Below, piece after piece: positions 1-8,223 of a stretch of DNA of 64,000 bases. The stretch covers positions 62,001 through 126,000 of the forward strand of contig NZ_BOOO01000004.1 in assembly GCF_016863275.1 (NCBI RefSeq). The letters are read 5' to 3'. Source of the stretch: Planotetraspora mira. GTDB taxonomy: Bacteria; Actinomycetota; Actinomycetes; Streptosporangiales; Streptosporangiaceae. The position numbers and the translations under genes were made by a program. A model generated the notes under the pieces. It saw only the letters and a list, made by a program, of their open reading frames with translations, ran no database searches and was not told the DNA's origin. Numbering within the stretch: position 1 is the first letter of the stretch; the number at the start of each line of letters is the position of its first letter.

Positions 1-936
1 TTCGCCTACACCGTGATGACAACGCTCGGCCGACTCGAGGTCGGCGAAGAGGTGCGCGTGCACCTGGCGGAGATCGCCGGGGCCTATGCCACGGAAATCA
101 CCGAGGGCGCCAACCTCGATGATGCCAACCATCTCCTTCCAAGCTCGTTTGAGCCGACGGAATCCAGGGTGCTGGGCCTGAGGCCTGTTTTCCGACTCAG
201 CCCAGAGGACACCTATCGCTTCATCTCTTCCTTCGCCAACACACCAGAGAATCGAAATCCATTCGACGAAGGCATGGGCGACCTCACACGCCACCTCATC
301 GAAGAATCAGTTCCTTCCACGATGAGAGACGGGGATCTCTCTCGGCTCAACAAGACCTTCGCCGCGTTGGGGAACGTCCGCGGACAGGAACTTGCCGCCG
401 AGGAGAAATTCGCCAAAGCAGCCGACGATGCGGCCGAGCAACTTGATAAGGCCAAGAGTTTCGGCGTTGGAACTGCGATAGGAATCGCTGGGCTAGCCAT
501 TCCGGGCATGACGGGAGCCGTCCTCTGGACGGCTTTGGGAACAGGCATGAGCGCATTCGATACATACAAGTCCGACGCAGAGACAGAAAGCGCGAAAACC
601 GAGAAAACGGATCGAGAGCAAACCTTGGGCCGTCAACACATCATCGCCCAATCAATGATCGACGCCGGCTTCGCGCTCCAGATTTCTCCTCAGGACTACC
701 AAGCGACGTGCCCGCCGGGCGTCGCCATCGCCGATGGCAGCGGCCGTCTCCGCCCGTTTCGGGACATAGTCCAGTCCGGCGAAGATGGACTGAGAGCCCT
801 CGACGGCTGGCTCATGATGAACACTTTGAAAGACAAGGACCTGAGGACCTTTGGCGAGCTGACCCGACTCCTGGCTGATCTGTTCGACGGTCGCAAGGAT
901 GTCGCACGGAAGCGCGCTCTCCTTTATCACCGATAA
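1..936 (+). CDS. Large hypothetical protein, 5'-truncated by the window edge
   Basis: The reading frame is open from base 1, so the real start lies upstream; only the last 311 codons are visible. The visible part is mostly helical and charged. An Ala/Glu/Lys-rich, coiled-coil-like stretch at about residues 115-150 is followed by a Gly/Ala/Ile-rich hydrophobic segment (about 155-185) that could be a membrane hairpin. The early part (LGRLEVGEEVRVHLAEIAGAY) reminds me of the C-terminal part of large actinobacterial DUF6571-like proteins encoded near WXG100 proteins, but that is recall, not a search result. GC content is visibly lower than in neighbouring genes. It converges on the lipoprotein gene with a 1-base gap. 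Function unknown. Confidence 0.7.
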   Translation, partial: FAYTVMTTLGRLEVGEEVRVHLAEIAGAYATEITEGANLDDANHLLPSSFEPTESRVLGLRPVFRLSPEDTYRFISSFANTPENRNPFDEGMGDLTRHLIEESVPSTMRDGDLSRLNKTFAALGNVRGQELAAEEKFAKAADDAAEQLDKAKSFGVGTAIGIAGLAIPGMTGAVLWTALGTGMSAFDTYKSDAETESAKTEKTDREQTLGRQHIIAQSMIDAGFALQISPQDYQATCPPGVAIADGSGRLRPFRDIVQSGEDGLRALDGWLMMNTLKDKDLRTFGELTRLLADLFDGRKDVARKRALLYHR

Positions 937-937
937 G

Positions 938-1402
938 TCAAACCGCCATGAGACATTGAGTTTCTCCACTGACGGAGTACAGACCGTTAGCTGGAGAGCC
1001 AAGAACCAAAGATGTCCGTGTTGTCGTGTTTCGCATGCGCACCGGCTTACCCGAACCACCGGGATCTACTATTTCATATTGCGCAACCCGTTTTAGTGCA
1101 CCCACTAGTGCTCCGATTTGGTCATCGGGTTCAGTCTGCGGGAAGCCCCGACCTGTAGCGGCGAAGGTCTGCTTGGCCTTTCCGTCCCCGCAAGGAATAT
1201 TCTGTCCACCGGGATCAGTAATGGTGACATCCCGCGCGTCACGTTCCTTGAGGAGTTGAAGAATGTGATTTTTCAGGGTTTGGCCGGCTTGGGCGGCGGT
1301 GGGGCCGTCGTCTGAGTCGCAGCCGGTGAGGGCCAGCGGGATCGCAACCGCCACGACCACGAGCAGACCGCGAAGCCGTACGAGACCGGAAAGGCCGAGC
1401 AT
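938..1402 (-). CDS. Small predicted lipoprotein
   Basis: 154 residues. The N-terminus is a classical lipoprotein signal: Arg-containing n-region, a hydrophobic core (LLVVVAVAIPLAL) and the lipobox LTGC, with the lipidated Cys near residue 28. The mature part is a small domain of about 125 residues with two further Cys (in IPCGDG and near the C-terminus, TQC) that could form a disulfide outside the cell. The ATG at 1402 is preferred over the upstream in-frame start at 1444 because it has a GGAGG Shine-Dalgarno about 8 bases upstream. No known family recognised. It lies between a large surface-type protein and a WXG100-like protein, which suggests envelope function, but no role can be assigned. 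Confidence 0.75.
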   Translation of the reverse strand: MLGLSGLVRLRGLLVVVAVAIPLALTGCDSDDGPTAAQAGQTLKNHILQLLKERDARDVTITDPGGQNIPCGDGKAKQTFAATGRGFPQTEPDDQIGALVGALKRVAQYEIVDPGGSGKPVRMRNTTTRTSLVLGSPANGLYSVSGETQCLMAV

Positions 1403-1511
1403 TCTCTTCGCCTCCGCGAGTGGCAGTGATCGGGTCCAGCCCACATAATCTCAAGCAGAACCGCTGCGCCACCCCGAATATCCCTACGTCATCCGCAGCA
1501 GGAGTCAGGCG

Positions 1512-1814
1512 TTGCCCCTCGACGACGATCTGGTCCCCAACCCGAGACATCGGGATCTGGAGACGGCGCTCGCGGCCGCACGAGCGCACATGCACGTGCT
1601 GGAGACGGCCCTCGACAACGCCTGTGCGACCTTCGGCGGCCGCGCGGTGTGGGTGGGCCCCACGGCAAGGGCGTTCGGCGACGAGCTCAACGGACGCCGG
1701 GCCCGCGTCAGGGCCGCCGCCCGGCACGTCCTCTCCGAACTCGAGGCAGAGCTTCGGGCCACCCCTCGCATGGTCTCCCGGGCGGCGGCTTCAAGCCTGA
1801 CCGGCTGGTCCTGA
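1512..1814 (+). CDS. WXG100-like small helical protein
   Basis: 100 residues starting at TTG (1512), with GGAG about 7 bases upstream. The protein is two long helices (residues 13-40 and 53-85) separated by a turn containing VWVGPTARAF. This is the helix-turn-helix layout and W-x-G centre of WXG100/EsxA-type proteins, which are exported as dimers by type VII secretion. The family length (about 100 aa) fits. No ESX ATPase or membrane component is in the window, so secretion is inferred. It ends 6 bases before the 3' end of the convergent hyuB-like gene. Confidence 0.65.
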   Translation: MPLDDDLVPNPRHRDLETALAAARAHMHVLETALDNACATFGGRAVWVGPTARAFGDELNGRRARVRAAARHVLSELEAELRATPRMVSRAAASSLTGWS

Positions 1815-1819
1815 CCGGC

Positions 1820-3643
1820 TCAGACGATGTCGACCTCGGCATGCGCCCGTCCGCCGGACAGCCGCGGATAACCGGGCCCCCGGTCGAAGAAGGCGTCCTG
1901 CCGCGTCCGCTTGGCCGCCCGCAGCCGCTCCGTCGCCTCCTCATCGACCTGCAGATCGTCGCGTGAGCCGTGCAGGACGACGCCGTAGTCGTCCAGTGCG
2001 GCCTCCTGCGAGACCTTCCCGTCGCGGACGTCGGCGGCCACCCGACCGGCCTCCCGTTCGTACGGCGAGCCCCACCCGCCGCCGCCTGTGGTCCTGACGC
2101 GCACGATCTCCCCCTCCTTCACGGGGAAGTCGTCCACCAGGCCCTCCATCTCCTCACCGTTCACCGTGACGAGGAAGGGACGGCCCGCCCGGCCGCCGTT
2201 CACGCCCCAGCACGCGAGGATCGACCGGTCCGCGATCGACATGAACGACGCGTCCCGCAACATGCGGATGTGCTTGTCGTAGCCGAGGCCGCCGCGGAAC
2301 TCCCCCGGGCCGCCGCTGTCGACGGCCAGCCCGAGCCGTTCGACCAGGAACGGCCACCGCGCCTCGGCGAACTCCACGGGGATGTTGCGCGAGTCGGGCA
2401 CGACGTGGATGGTGTCCTCCCCGTCGGCGTACCAGCGCCCGCCCGAGCCTCCGCCGAGAACCTCACGCATCAGGTACGGGCCGTCGCCGGACTCGCCGTA
2501 GACCCCGGTGTAGCGGATGGTCTCCTGGTCGGCCGGCATGCGCCCGTTGGTGGCCTTGGCCAGCACGCCCGCCAGCACGCCGAGGAGCCGGAGGATCACG
2601 AACGTCCTGGCGTTGGTCGGCGCCGGGAAGATCGGGGTCAGCAGCGTGCCCTTCTCCGGGAACACCATCTTGATCAGCGGGACGACGCCCTCGTTGACGT
2701 CGAGTTCCGCCATCCGCTCCGGCGTGTCCGCGAGGTTGCGCAGGACCGGGGCGAGCCACTTCTTCAGGAAGACCCCGTCGGCGTAGTCGCCGGCGTGGTT
2801 GATCGGCCCCTTGGCCTGTGCGGAGGTCCCGGTGAAGTCGATCGTCAGGGGCACGTCCGCCGAGTGGTCGACGGTCAGGGTGATCCGCTGGGTGTGCAGC
2901 CTGGGCTCGTCGACGCCGTCGTGCTCGGCGTAGTCCTCCCAGACGTGCACCCCCTCGGGGATCTTCGACAGCAACTCCCTGCGGAAGGTCTCCGTCGTCT
3001 TCGCGATGATCGCGTCGAAGCACGCCTCGACGGCGGCGCGCCCGTAGCGGTCGAAGATCTCCCCCAGCCTCCGGGCGCCCATCAGGCACGCGGAGCATTC
3101 GGCGTCCAGATCGCCCGCGAGCGAGTCGGGCATCCGCGAGTTGCGCGTCATGATCGTCAGTGCCGCGCGGTTGGGCACGCCCTGGTCCCAGAGCTTGATC
3201 GGGGGGACCATCAGGCCCTCCTCGAACGCGCTGCGCGCGTGGGACGGCATCGAGCCCGGCACGGCTCCGCCGATGTCGTCGTGGTGCCCGAACGCCTGGA
3301 CGAAGGCCACCACCTCTCCCTGGTGGAACACGGGCACGGTCACGCACAGATCGGGCAGGTGGCCGATCCCGCCTTCTGACAGGTAGACGTCGTTGTGGAA
3401 GTAGACGTCGCCCGGCCTCATCGTCTCGATCGGGAAGTCCCGGACGACGGGCTGGACCAGCGCCGAGTAGGACCTGCCGGTCAGCTTGCGCAGCCGTACG
3501 TCGTGGATGCCCGCGCGGAAGTCGTGCGCGTCGCGGATCATGGGTGAGCGGGCGGTCCGCGCGATCGAGGTCTCGACCTCCATCTCGACCGACGCGAGGG
3601 TCCCCTCCACGATCTCCACCAGAATCGGGTCGACGTCGGTCAT
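1820..3643 (-). CDS. hyuB: Hydantoinase B / oxoprolinase family protein (HyuB-like)
   Basis: 607 residues, full length for the family. HyuB-type proteins pair with HyuA in ATP-dependent hydrolysis of cyclic amides (N-methylhydantoin, 5-oxoproline) or in ATP-dependent carboxylation (acetone/acetophenone carboxylases). The N-terminus (MTDVDPILVEIVEGTLASVE) and the internal GDVYFHNDVYLSEGGIGHLPD and GGGGWGSPYERE stretches are typical. The ATG at 3643 overlaps the hyuA stop codon in an ATGA arrangement, indicating translational coupling; a longer frame running upstream is only read-through into hyuA in another frame. Substrate cannot be read from sequence; the neighbouring molybdenum hydroxylase, NCS2 permease and PucR suggest a hydantoin or nucleobase derivative. 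Confidence 0.93.
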   Translation of the reverse strand: MTDVDPILVEIVEGTLASVEMEVETSIARTARSPMIRDAHDFRAGIHDVRLRKLTGRSYSALVQPVVRDFPIETMRPGDVYFHNDVYLSEGGIGHLPDLCVTVPVFHQGEVVAFVQAFGHHDDIGGAVPGSMPSHARSAFEEGLMVPPIKLWDQGVPNRAALTIMTRNSRMPDSLAGDLDAECSACLMGARRLGEIFDRYGRAAVEACFDAIIAKTTETFRRELLSKIPEGVHVWEDYAEHDGVDEPRLHTQRITLTVDHSADVPLTIDFTGTSAQAKGPINHAGDYADGVFLKKWLAPVLRNLADTPERMAELDVNEGVVPLIKMVFPEKGTLLTPIFPAPTNARTFVILRLLGVLAGVLAKATNGRMPADQETIRYTGVYGESGDGPYLMREVLGGGSGGRWYADGEDTIHVVPDSRNIPVEFAEARWPFLVERLGLAVDSGGPGEFRGGLGYDKHIRMLRDASFMSIADRSILACWGVNGGRAGRPFLVTVNGEEMEGLVDDFPVKEGEIVRVRTTGGGGWGSPYEREAGRVAADVRDGKVSQEAALDDYGVVLHGSRDDLQVDEEATERLRAAKRTRQDAFFDRGPGYPRLSGGRAHAEVDIV

Positions 3644-5682
3644 CGGTCGCTCACCACCACGAGGTTGCCGTAGTCGTCCATGGTCGCCGTGAAGCCGGGA
3701 TGCACCGGCAGGGTCGAGCCGTATTCCTCGATGACCGCGGGACCGGTCACCACGGCACCCGCGCGGAGGTCCCCTCGGCGGTAGATCACCGTGCGGCCCC
3801 ACCGCTCGTAGAACACGTCCCGCGTCGCCACCGGGCTCGGCTCGTCCGGCTGGTACGGCAGGCGCGCGATCGTGGGGCGGGTGATCGGCCCGATGCCGGA
3901 GACCCGCAGGTTGACCCATTCGACGGCGTGGCGGGGGTCGTCGCGGTAGCCGTACCCGTAGAGCCGCTGGTGCGCCTCGTGGAACCGGTCCACGACGGCG
4001 GCCCGCCAGTCGTCGTCCAGCGGCCCGTCCGGGGCGGGCACCCTGACCTCGTAGGCCTGGCCGTAGTAGCGGAGGTCGGCGCTGCGCGCGTACACGTGAC
4101 TCGCGAAGCCCTCGCGGTCGAGCGCGGCGGCGGCCTGGCCCTCCAGTTCGGCGAACACGGCCCGCAACGTCTCCTGCGAGGGGTCGCGGGAGACGTGGGT
4201 GCGGACGTAGTCGTTCTTCACGTCCACCGTGAGCAGGCCGAACGCCGACACGTTGCCCGGGTTCGGCGGGACGATCGCCGCACGGAGACCGAGGATGTCG
4301 ATCAACCGGCAGGCGAGCAGCGGTCCCGAGCCTCCGAACGCGACCATCGGGAAGTCCCGCACGTCGAGGCCGCGTTTGACGGTGATCTGGCGGATCGCGT
4401 TCGACTGGTTGAACGCGCTGATCTCGAGGATGCCGGTCGCGCATCGCTCGGGCGACAGACCGAGCTTGCCCGCCAGCGCCTCGATGCCCGCCCTGGCCGC
4501 GGAGACGTCGAGCGGGATCTCGCCGCCGAGGAGGTGGGGAGGCACCCGGCCGAGGAAGACGTGGGCGTCGGTGACGGTGACCTCCGTGCCGCCTCTGCCG
4601 TAGCAGAGCGGTCCCGGATCGGCGCCCGCCGACTTGGGCCCGACCTTCAACGTCCCCTCACGGGAGATCCAGGCGATCGACCCGCCGCCCGCGCCCACGG
4701 TCACGATGTCGATCATCGGGATCTTGCAGGGGTATCTGCCGATGTTGCCCTCGGTCGTCAGGGAGGGTTCGCCGTCGACCACCACCGCCACGTCCGTGGA
4801 CGTGCCGCCGCCGTCGAGTGTGATCACGCCGGGGTGGCCGGCCGTGCCGGCGATCAGGGCGGCGCCGAGGGCGCCCGCCGCGGGCCCGGACAGGACCGTC
4901 GTGATCGGCTGGTGGACCACCTCGGACGCCGACAGCACGCCGCCGTTGCTCTTCATCACCGAGAAGGGGCGGCCCAGCCGGTCCGACAGGTTGCCGATGT
5001 ACCGCCGCATGATCGGTTTGACCGCCGCGTCGACGAGCGTGGTGACCGACCGTTCGTACTCCCGGTACTCCCGCAGGACGTCGCTCGACAACGACACGAC
5101 CGCGTCCGGATGCTCACGCTCGATGACCTCGCGCATGCGCCGCTCGTGGTCGGGGTTCGCGTAGGAGTGCAGGAAGCACACGCCGATCGCGGTGACGCCG
5201 TTGTCGGCGAACCAGCGTGCGGCCTGTACGGCTCCCGCCTCGTCGAACGGCCTGATCTCCCGCCCGAGATGGTCGAGCCGCCCGCCGACGGTCTGCACCC
5301 GGTGCACGGGGACGATCCGGGGCGGCTTGACCCAGAAGTAGGAGTTGCCGTAACCGTCCGGAACGCTCTGCCGGGCGATCTCCAGGATGAACTCGAAGCC
5401 CTCGGTCGTGACGAAGCCCAGATGCGCGGTGCCGTCGGGGCGGTCCTCGAGCAACTGGTTGGTGGCCACCGTCGTGCCGTGGACGATCGCGGACACGTCG
5501 CCGAGATCGCCCGAGCCGGTATGGAGCTCCAGGACCTTGTGGACACCTGCCATGAACCCGTCGGCCGGATTGGCAGGTGTCGAAGGAGTCTTGGTCGTGA
5601 CGATCTCACCGGTCTCCTCGTCGACCAGGACGACGTCCGTGAACGTGCCCCCGGTGTCGACCCCGATGCGGACGCTACCCAT
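3640..5682 (-). CDS. hyuA: Hydantoinase A / oxoprolinase family protein (HyuA-like)
   Basis: 680 residues. The N-terminal phosphate-binding motif of the acetate/sugar kinase-like fold is clear (VDTGGTFTD, residues 8-16), and a second glycine-rich nucleotide site lies mid-protein (TLDGGGTSTDVAVV, then VGAGGGSIAW). HyuA supplies the ATPase half of ATP-dependent hydantoinases, oxoprolinases and related carboxylases. The ATG at 5682 places the phosphate loop at the usual distance; the ribosome site is weak (GGAG almost touching the ATG), so initiation could be leaderless. First gene of the hyuA-hyuB pair (4-base overlap) and 100 bases downstream of the CoxG-like gene on the same strand. Confidence 0.93.
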   Translation of the reverse strand: MGSVRIGVDTGGTFTDVVLVDEETGEIVTTKTPSTPANPADGFMAGVHKVLELHTGSGDLGDVSAIVHGTTVATNQLLEDRPDGTAHLGFVTTEGFEFILEIARQSVPDGYGNSYFWVKPPRIVPVHRVQTVGGRLDHLGREIRPFDEAGAVQAARWFADNGVTAIGVCFLHSYANPDHERRMREVIEREHPDAVVSLSSDVLREYREYERSVTTLVDAAVKPIMRRYIGNLSDRLGRPFSVMKSNGGVLSASEVVHQPITTVLSGPAAGALGAALIAGTAGHPGVITLDGGGTSTDVAVVVDGEPSLTTEGNIGRYPCKIPMIDIVTVGAGGGSIAWISREGTLKVGPKSAGADPGPLCYGRGGTEVTVTDAHVFLGRVPPHLLGGEIPLDVSAARAGIEALAGKLGLSPERCATGILEISAFNQSNAIRQITVKRGLDVRDFPMVAFGGSGPLLACRLIDILGLRAAIVPPNPGNVSAFGLLTVDVKNDYVRTHVSRDPSQETLRAVFAELEGQAAAALDREGFASHVYARSADLRYYGQAYEVRVPAPDGPLDDDWRAAVVDRFHEAHQRLYGYGYRDDPRHAVEWVNLRVSGIGPITRPTIARLPYQPDEPSPVATRDVFYERWGRTVIYRRGDLRAGAVVTGPAVIEEYGSTLPVHPGFTATMDDYGNLVVVSDR

Positions 5683-5782
5683 GCTCCAGTGTCTACCGAT
5701 CGCGACGGGTACCGGGAACCGGCGCACTCTGCCGAAGAAAACTCATCCCGTCGTCAGACCCTGCCACCATGGGCCGGAGAGG

Positions 5783-6478
5783 CTAGCGGCGCCGGCCCGA
5801 CCGCCCGAGCAGCCAGCCGATCACCGCGCTTCCCAGCGCGATCCCGGCACCCATGCCGAACGCGGTCAGCACCGGCCAGACGGGCGTGCCCTTCTGGGCC
5901 GCCGGCTCGGCCGGGCGGGTGAAGACCTGGGCGCCGGGCGCCTCCCCGGAAACGGAAACGACCCCGGAGCCGGAAACGACCTCAGCCCCGGAGACGACCT
6001 CGGCGCCGGACACGACCCCGGCGCCGGACACCGCGACGGGGCCGGACACCAGATGCCGCTCGACGGCGGTGAAGAACTCGCCAGCCGTCCTCTTCGCCAC
6101 CGAACCGAGCATGCGCTGGCCGACTCCGCCGATCATGCCGCCCACGACGGCCTCGGCGTCGTAGTCGACGCGAGTGCCGCCCTCCGCCTCGCTGAGCCGT
6201 ACCTGCACGGTGGCCTCGACCGTTCCGGGAGCCCCCTGGCCGCGCGCCCTGAGCACGAAGCGCTCGGGTTCGTGCTGGTCGGCGAGGGAGACCTCACCCT
6301 GATAGACACCCTTGATCGACGCGACCCCGGCCGTGACCGTCATCTTGTAGGCGTCGCCGCCGATCTCCTCCAGGCGCTCGCAGCCGGGGATCGTCCGCAC
6401 CAGGACGGCGGGGTCCTGAAGCGCGTCCCAGACCCGCTTGCGCTCGACTGCGAGCAGTGCACTGCCAACGACCTTCAT
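5783..6478 (-). CDS. CoxG-like SRPBCC-family protein with C-terminal membrane anchor
   Basis: 231 residues. The first ~150 residues match carbon monoxide dehydrogenase subunit G/SRPBCC proteins (MKVVGSALLAVERKRVWDAL, then LVRTIPGCERLEEIGGDAYK and VGGMIGGVGQRMLGSVAKRTAGEFF). CoxG is needed for CODH membrane association or maturation in CO oxidisers. A low-complexity linker at about residues 152-180 is built of Val-Ser-Gly-(Ala/Ser)-(Glu/Gly) repeats and joins the domain to one C-terminal transmembrane helix ending in RRR. The ATG at 6478 has GGAGG at 5 bases. cydAB now separates it from the molybdenum-hydroxylase genes it would be expected to serve. Confidence 0.85.
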   Translation of the reverse strand: MKVVGSALLAVERKRVWDALQDPAVLVRTIPGCERLEEIGGDAYKMTVTAGVASIKGVYQGEVSLADQHEPERFVLRARGQGAPGTVEATVQVRLSEAEGGTRVDYDAEAVVGGMIGGVGQRMLGSVAKRTAGEFFTAVERHLVSGPVAVSGAGVVSGAEVVSGAEVVSGSGVVSVSGEAPGAQVFTRPAEPAAQKGTPVWPVLTAFGMGAGIALGSAVIGWLLGRSGRRR

Positions 6479-6754
6479 GGGCACCTCCGATGCCGAGCAC
6501 ACTAGACAATCTCCGGGACCGGCGAGTACGGCAAGATCTGCCTCCCCCTCGCGGCGGAGTTACTCAGAAGTTCACACGTCACCCGGTCGTCGCAGCGGTA
6601 CTCATGCCCAATCGGTCGGTCGGCGTACAGACGGATCACCCGTGTGGCGGATGCCCGTCCCGCCGGGCGAGCCGACCATTGGTGGCGTATCTCCGGGATT
6701 CACGCCCTCTGTGACGTAGATCGCATCGACTCCCGGCACCGCACGCCCTTATTG
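6479..6754. other. Intergenic region between coxG-like and the cydA operator
   Basis: Divergent spacer between the coxG-like gene (minus) and cydAB (plus). It must carry the promoter for coxG-hyuAB. I see GC-rich sequence with short direct repeats (CGGTCGGTCGG near 6615), no open frame with a credible ribosome site and no Rex-type (TGTGAAC...GTTCACA) operator. Confidence 0.4.
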
Positions 6755-6801
6755 CTCTACGGCTTGTAGTACTACTAGGAGTAGAACTACAAGCTGTAGA
6801 G
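6755..6801. promoter_or_regulatory. Nested inverted repeat (candidate operator) upstream of cydA
   Basis: Two 16-base arms (6755-6770 and 6786-6801) are reverse complements at 15 of 16 positions, enclosing 15 bases that contain a second dyad (CTACT-AGG-AGTAG, 6772-6784). GTAGTACTAC (6766-6775) is itself a perfect palindrome, and CTACA-AGC-TGTAG (6787-6799) is another dyad. The repeated CTAC/GTAG half-sites resemble BlaI/MecI-type operators (TACA/TGTA half-sites). The block ends 22 bases before the cydA ATG, where a repressor would block transcription. Regulator identity is inference. Confidence 0.7.
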
Positions 6802-6823
6802 CTCCGGCACCCGCGAGGGAGAC

Positions 6824-8212
6824 ATGGACGCGCTGGACCTGGCACGGTGGCAGTTCGGGGTCACCACCGTCTACCACTTTCTCTTCGTACCCCTGACGAT
6901 CGGCCTCGGCGTCTTCGTCGCAGGACTGCAGACGGCGTGGTACCGCCGCACACGCAAGGGCGGGGACGGTGAGCACCTGCTGAGGCTCACCAAGTTCTTC
7001 GGCAAGCTCTTCCTGATCAACTTCGCGATGGGGGTCGTCACCGGGATCGTGCAGGAGTTCCAGTTCGGCATGAACTGGAGCCAGTACTCGATCTTCGTGG
7101 GCGACGTCTTCGGAGCGCCGCTGGCGATGGAGGCGCTGCTCGCGTTCTTCCTGGAGTCGACCTTCCTCGGCCTGTGGATCTTCGGCTGGGAGCGGCTGCC
7201 GCGCAGGGTGCACCTCGCCTGCCTGTGGGCCGCCGTCATCGGATCCAACCTGTCCGCCTACTTCATCCTCGCCGCGAACGCGTGGATGAAGCATCCCGTC
7301 GGCTACGAGGTGGTCGGCGGCCGGGCCCGGATGACCGACCTGTGGGCCGTGCTGACCAACTCGACGGCGCTCGCCCAGGTGCCCCACGTGGTCGCGGGCG
7401 CGTTCGTCGTGGCCGGCGGTTTCGTGATCGCGGTCAGCGGCTACCGGATCCTGCGCGAGGGGTCCGGCGGGACGGCCGGCCTGTGGCGGACCAGCCTGCG
7501 CGGCGCCCTCGTCATGACCGCGATCGCCGGGATCGTGGTGGCCGGCACCGGTGACCAGTCCGCGCGCCTGCTGCGTGAGCAGCAGCCGATGAAGCTCGCC
7601 GCGGCCGAGGGCCTCCGCCACGACACGTCCGGCGCACCCTTCAGCGTGGTGCCCGGCCTCGAGGTGCCCGATCTGCTGAGCCTTCTGGCCGCCCACGACC
7701 CGCAGGCCGTGGTCCAGGGCATGGACGACATCCAGCGGCGGTACGCGGCCTCCTTCGGGCCGGCCGACTACACGCCGAACCTGCCGGTGGTCTTCTGGTC
7801 GTTCCGCGTGATGATCGTGTTCGGCATGACGACCGTCGGACTGTCCGTGCTCGGCCTGTGGCTCACCCGCCGGAGACGGCGCACGGCCGCGCTCCCGCGC
7901 TGGTTCGCCCGCCTCTGCGTGCTCGCCCTGCCCCTGCCCACGGTGGCGATCGTCGCGGGCTGGCTGCTCAGCGAGATCGGCCGCCAGCCCTGGACGGTGC
8001 AGGGCGAGCTCATGACCGCGGCCAGCGTGTCGCCCGGCGTCTCCCTGATCGAGGTGGCCGCCACCCTGGCGGGATTCACCCTCCTGTACGGCGTCCTCGC
8101 CCTCGCGGAGGGCGTCCTGCTGATGCGCCACATCAAGGCCGGTCCCGAGCCCATGCCGGTCGAACCGGTCCCCTCCGACGAGGCGCGGCTGACGCCGACC
8201 CTCATGTACTGA
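6824..8212 (+). CDS. cydA: Cytochrome bd ubiquinol/menaquinol oxidase subunit I
   Basis: 462 residues, typical for the short-Q-loop form. CydA carries the three haems of the high-oxygen-affinity terminal oxidase and oxidises quinol in the membrane. Recognisable segments: MDALDLARWQFGVTTVYHF (His near residue 18, haem ligand), GIVQEFQFGMNWSQYS, AFFLESTFLGLWIFGW, NAWMKHPVGYEV, AQVPHVVAGAF (second His ligand) and PNLPVVFWSFRVMI. About nine transmembrane helices. The ribosome site GAGGGAGA precedes the ATG. It forms an operon with cydB (11-base gap). An unusual nested inverted repeat lies just upstream. Confidence 0.97.
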   Translation: MDALDLARWQFGVTTVYHFLFVPLTIGLGVFVAGLQTAWYRRTRKGGDGEHLLRLTKFFGKLFLINFAMGVVTGIVQEFQFGMNWSQYSIFVGDVFGAPLAMEALLAFFLESTFLGLWIFGWERLPRRVHLACLWAAVIGSNLSAYFILAANAWMKHPVGYEVVGGRARMTDLWAVLTNSTALAQVPHVVAGAFVVAGGFVIAVSGYRILREGSGGTAGLWRTSLRGALVMTAIAGIVVAGTGDQSARLLREQQPMKLAAAEGLRHDTSGAPFSVVPGLEVPDLLSLLAAHDPQAVVQGMDDIQRRYAASFGPADYTPNLPVVFWSFRVMIVFGMTTVGLSVLGLWLTRRRRRTAALPRWFARLCVLALPLPTVAIVAGWLLSEIGRQPWTVQGELMTAASVSPGVSLIEVAATLAGFTLLYGVLALAEGVLLMRHIKAGPEPMPVEPVPSDEARLTPTLMY

Positions 8213-8223
8213 GGAGCATCCCC

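Noticed and set aside
1820-4444. An 874-codon hydantoinase frame
   Set aside because: The extra N-terminal ~267 residues are Arg/Pro-rich read-through in another frame of hyuA; the true hyuB starts at 3643 with an ATGA overlap.
3544-5922. Long open frames opposite hyuA, the molybdenum large subunit (9315-11588), the FAD oxidase (27204-28547) and many other genes
   Set aside because: They are antisense shadows typical of 70% GC DNA: composition dominated by Arg, Gly, Ala, Pro, Asp and His, no ribosome sites and no family motifs, whereas the opposite strand has recognisable proteins.
6479-6823. Rex-controlled cyd promoter
   Set aside because: No TGTGAAC-N-GTTCACA-like palindrome is visible; the only strong dyad is the CTAC/GTAG array.
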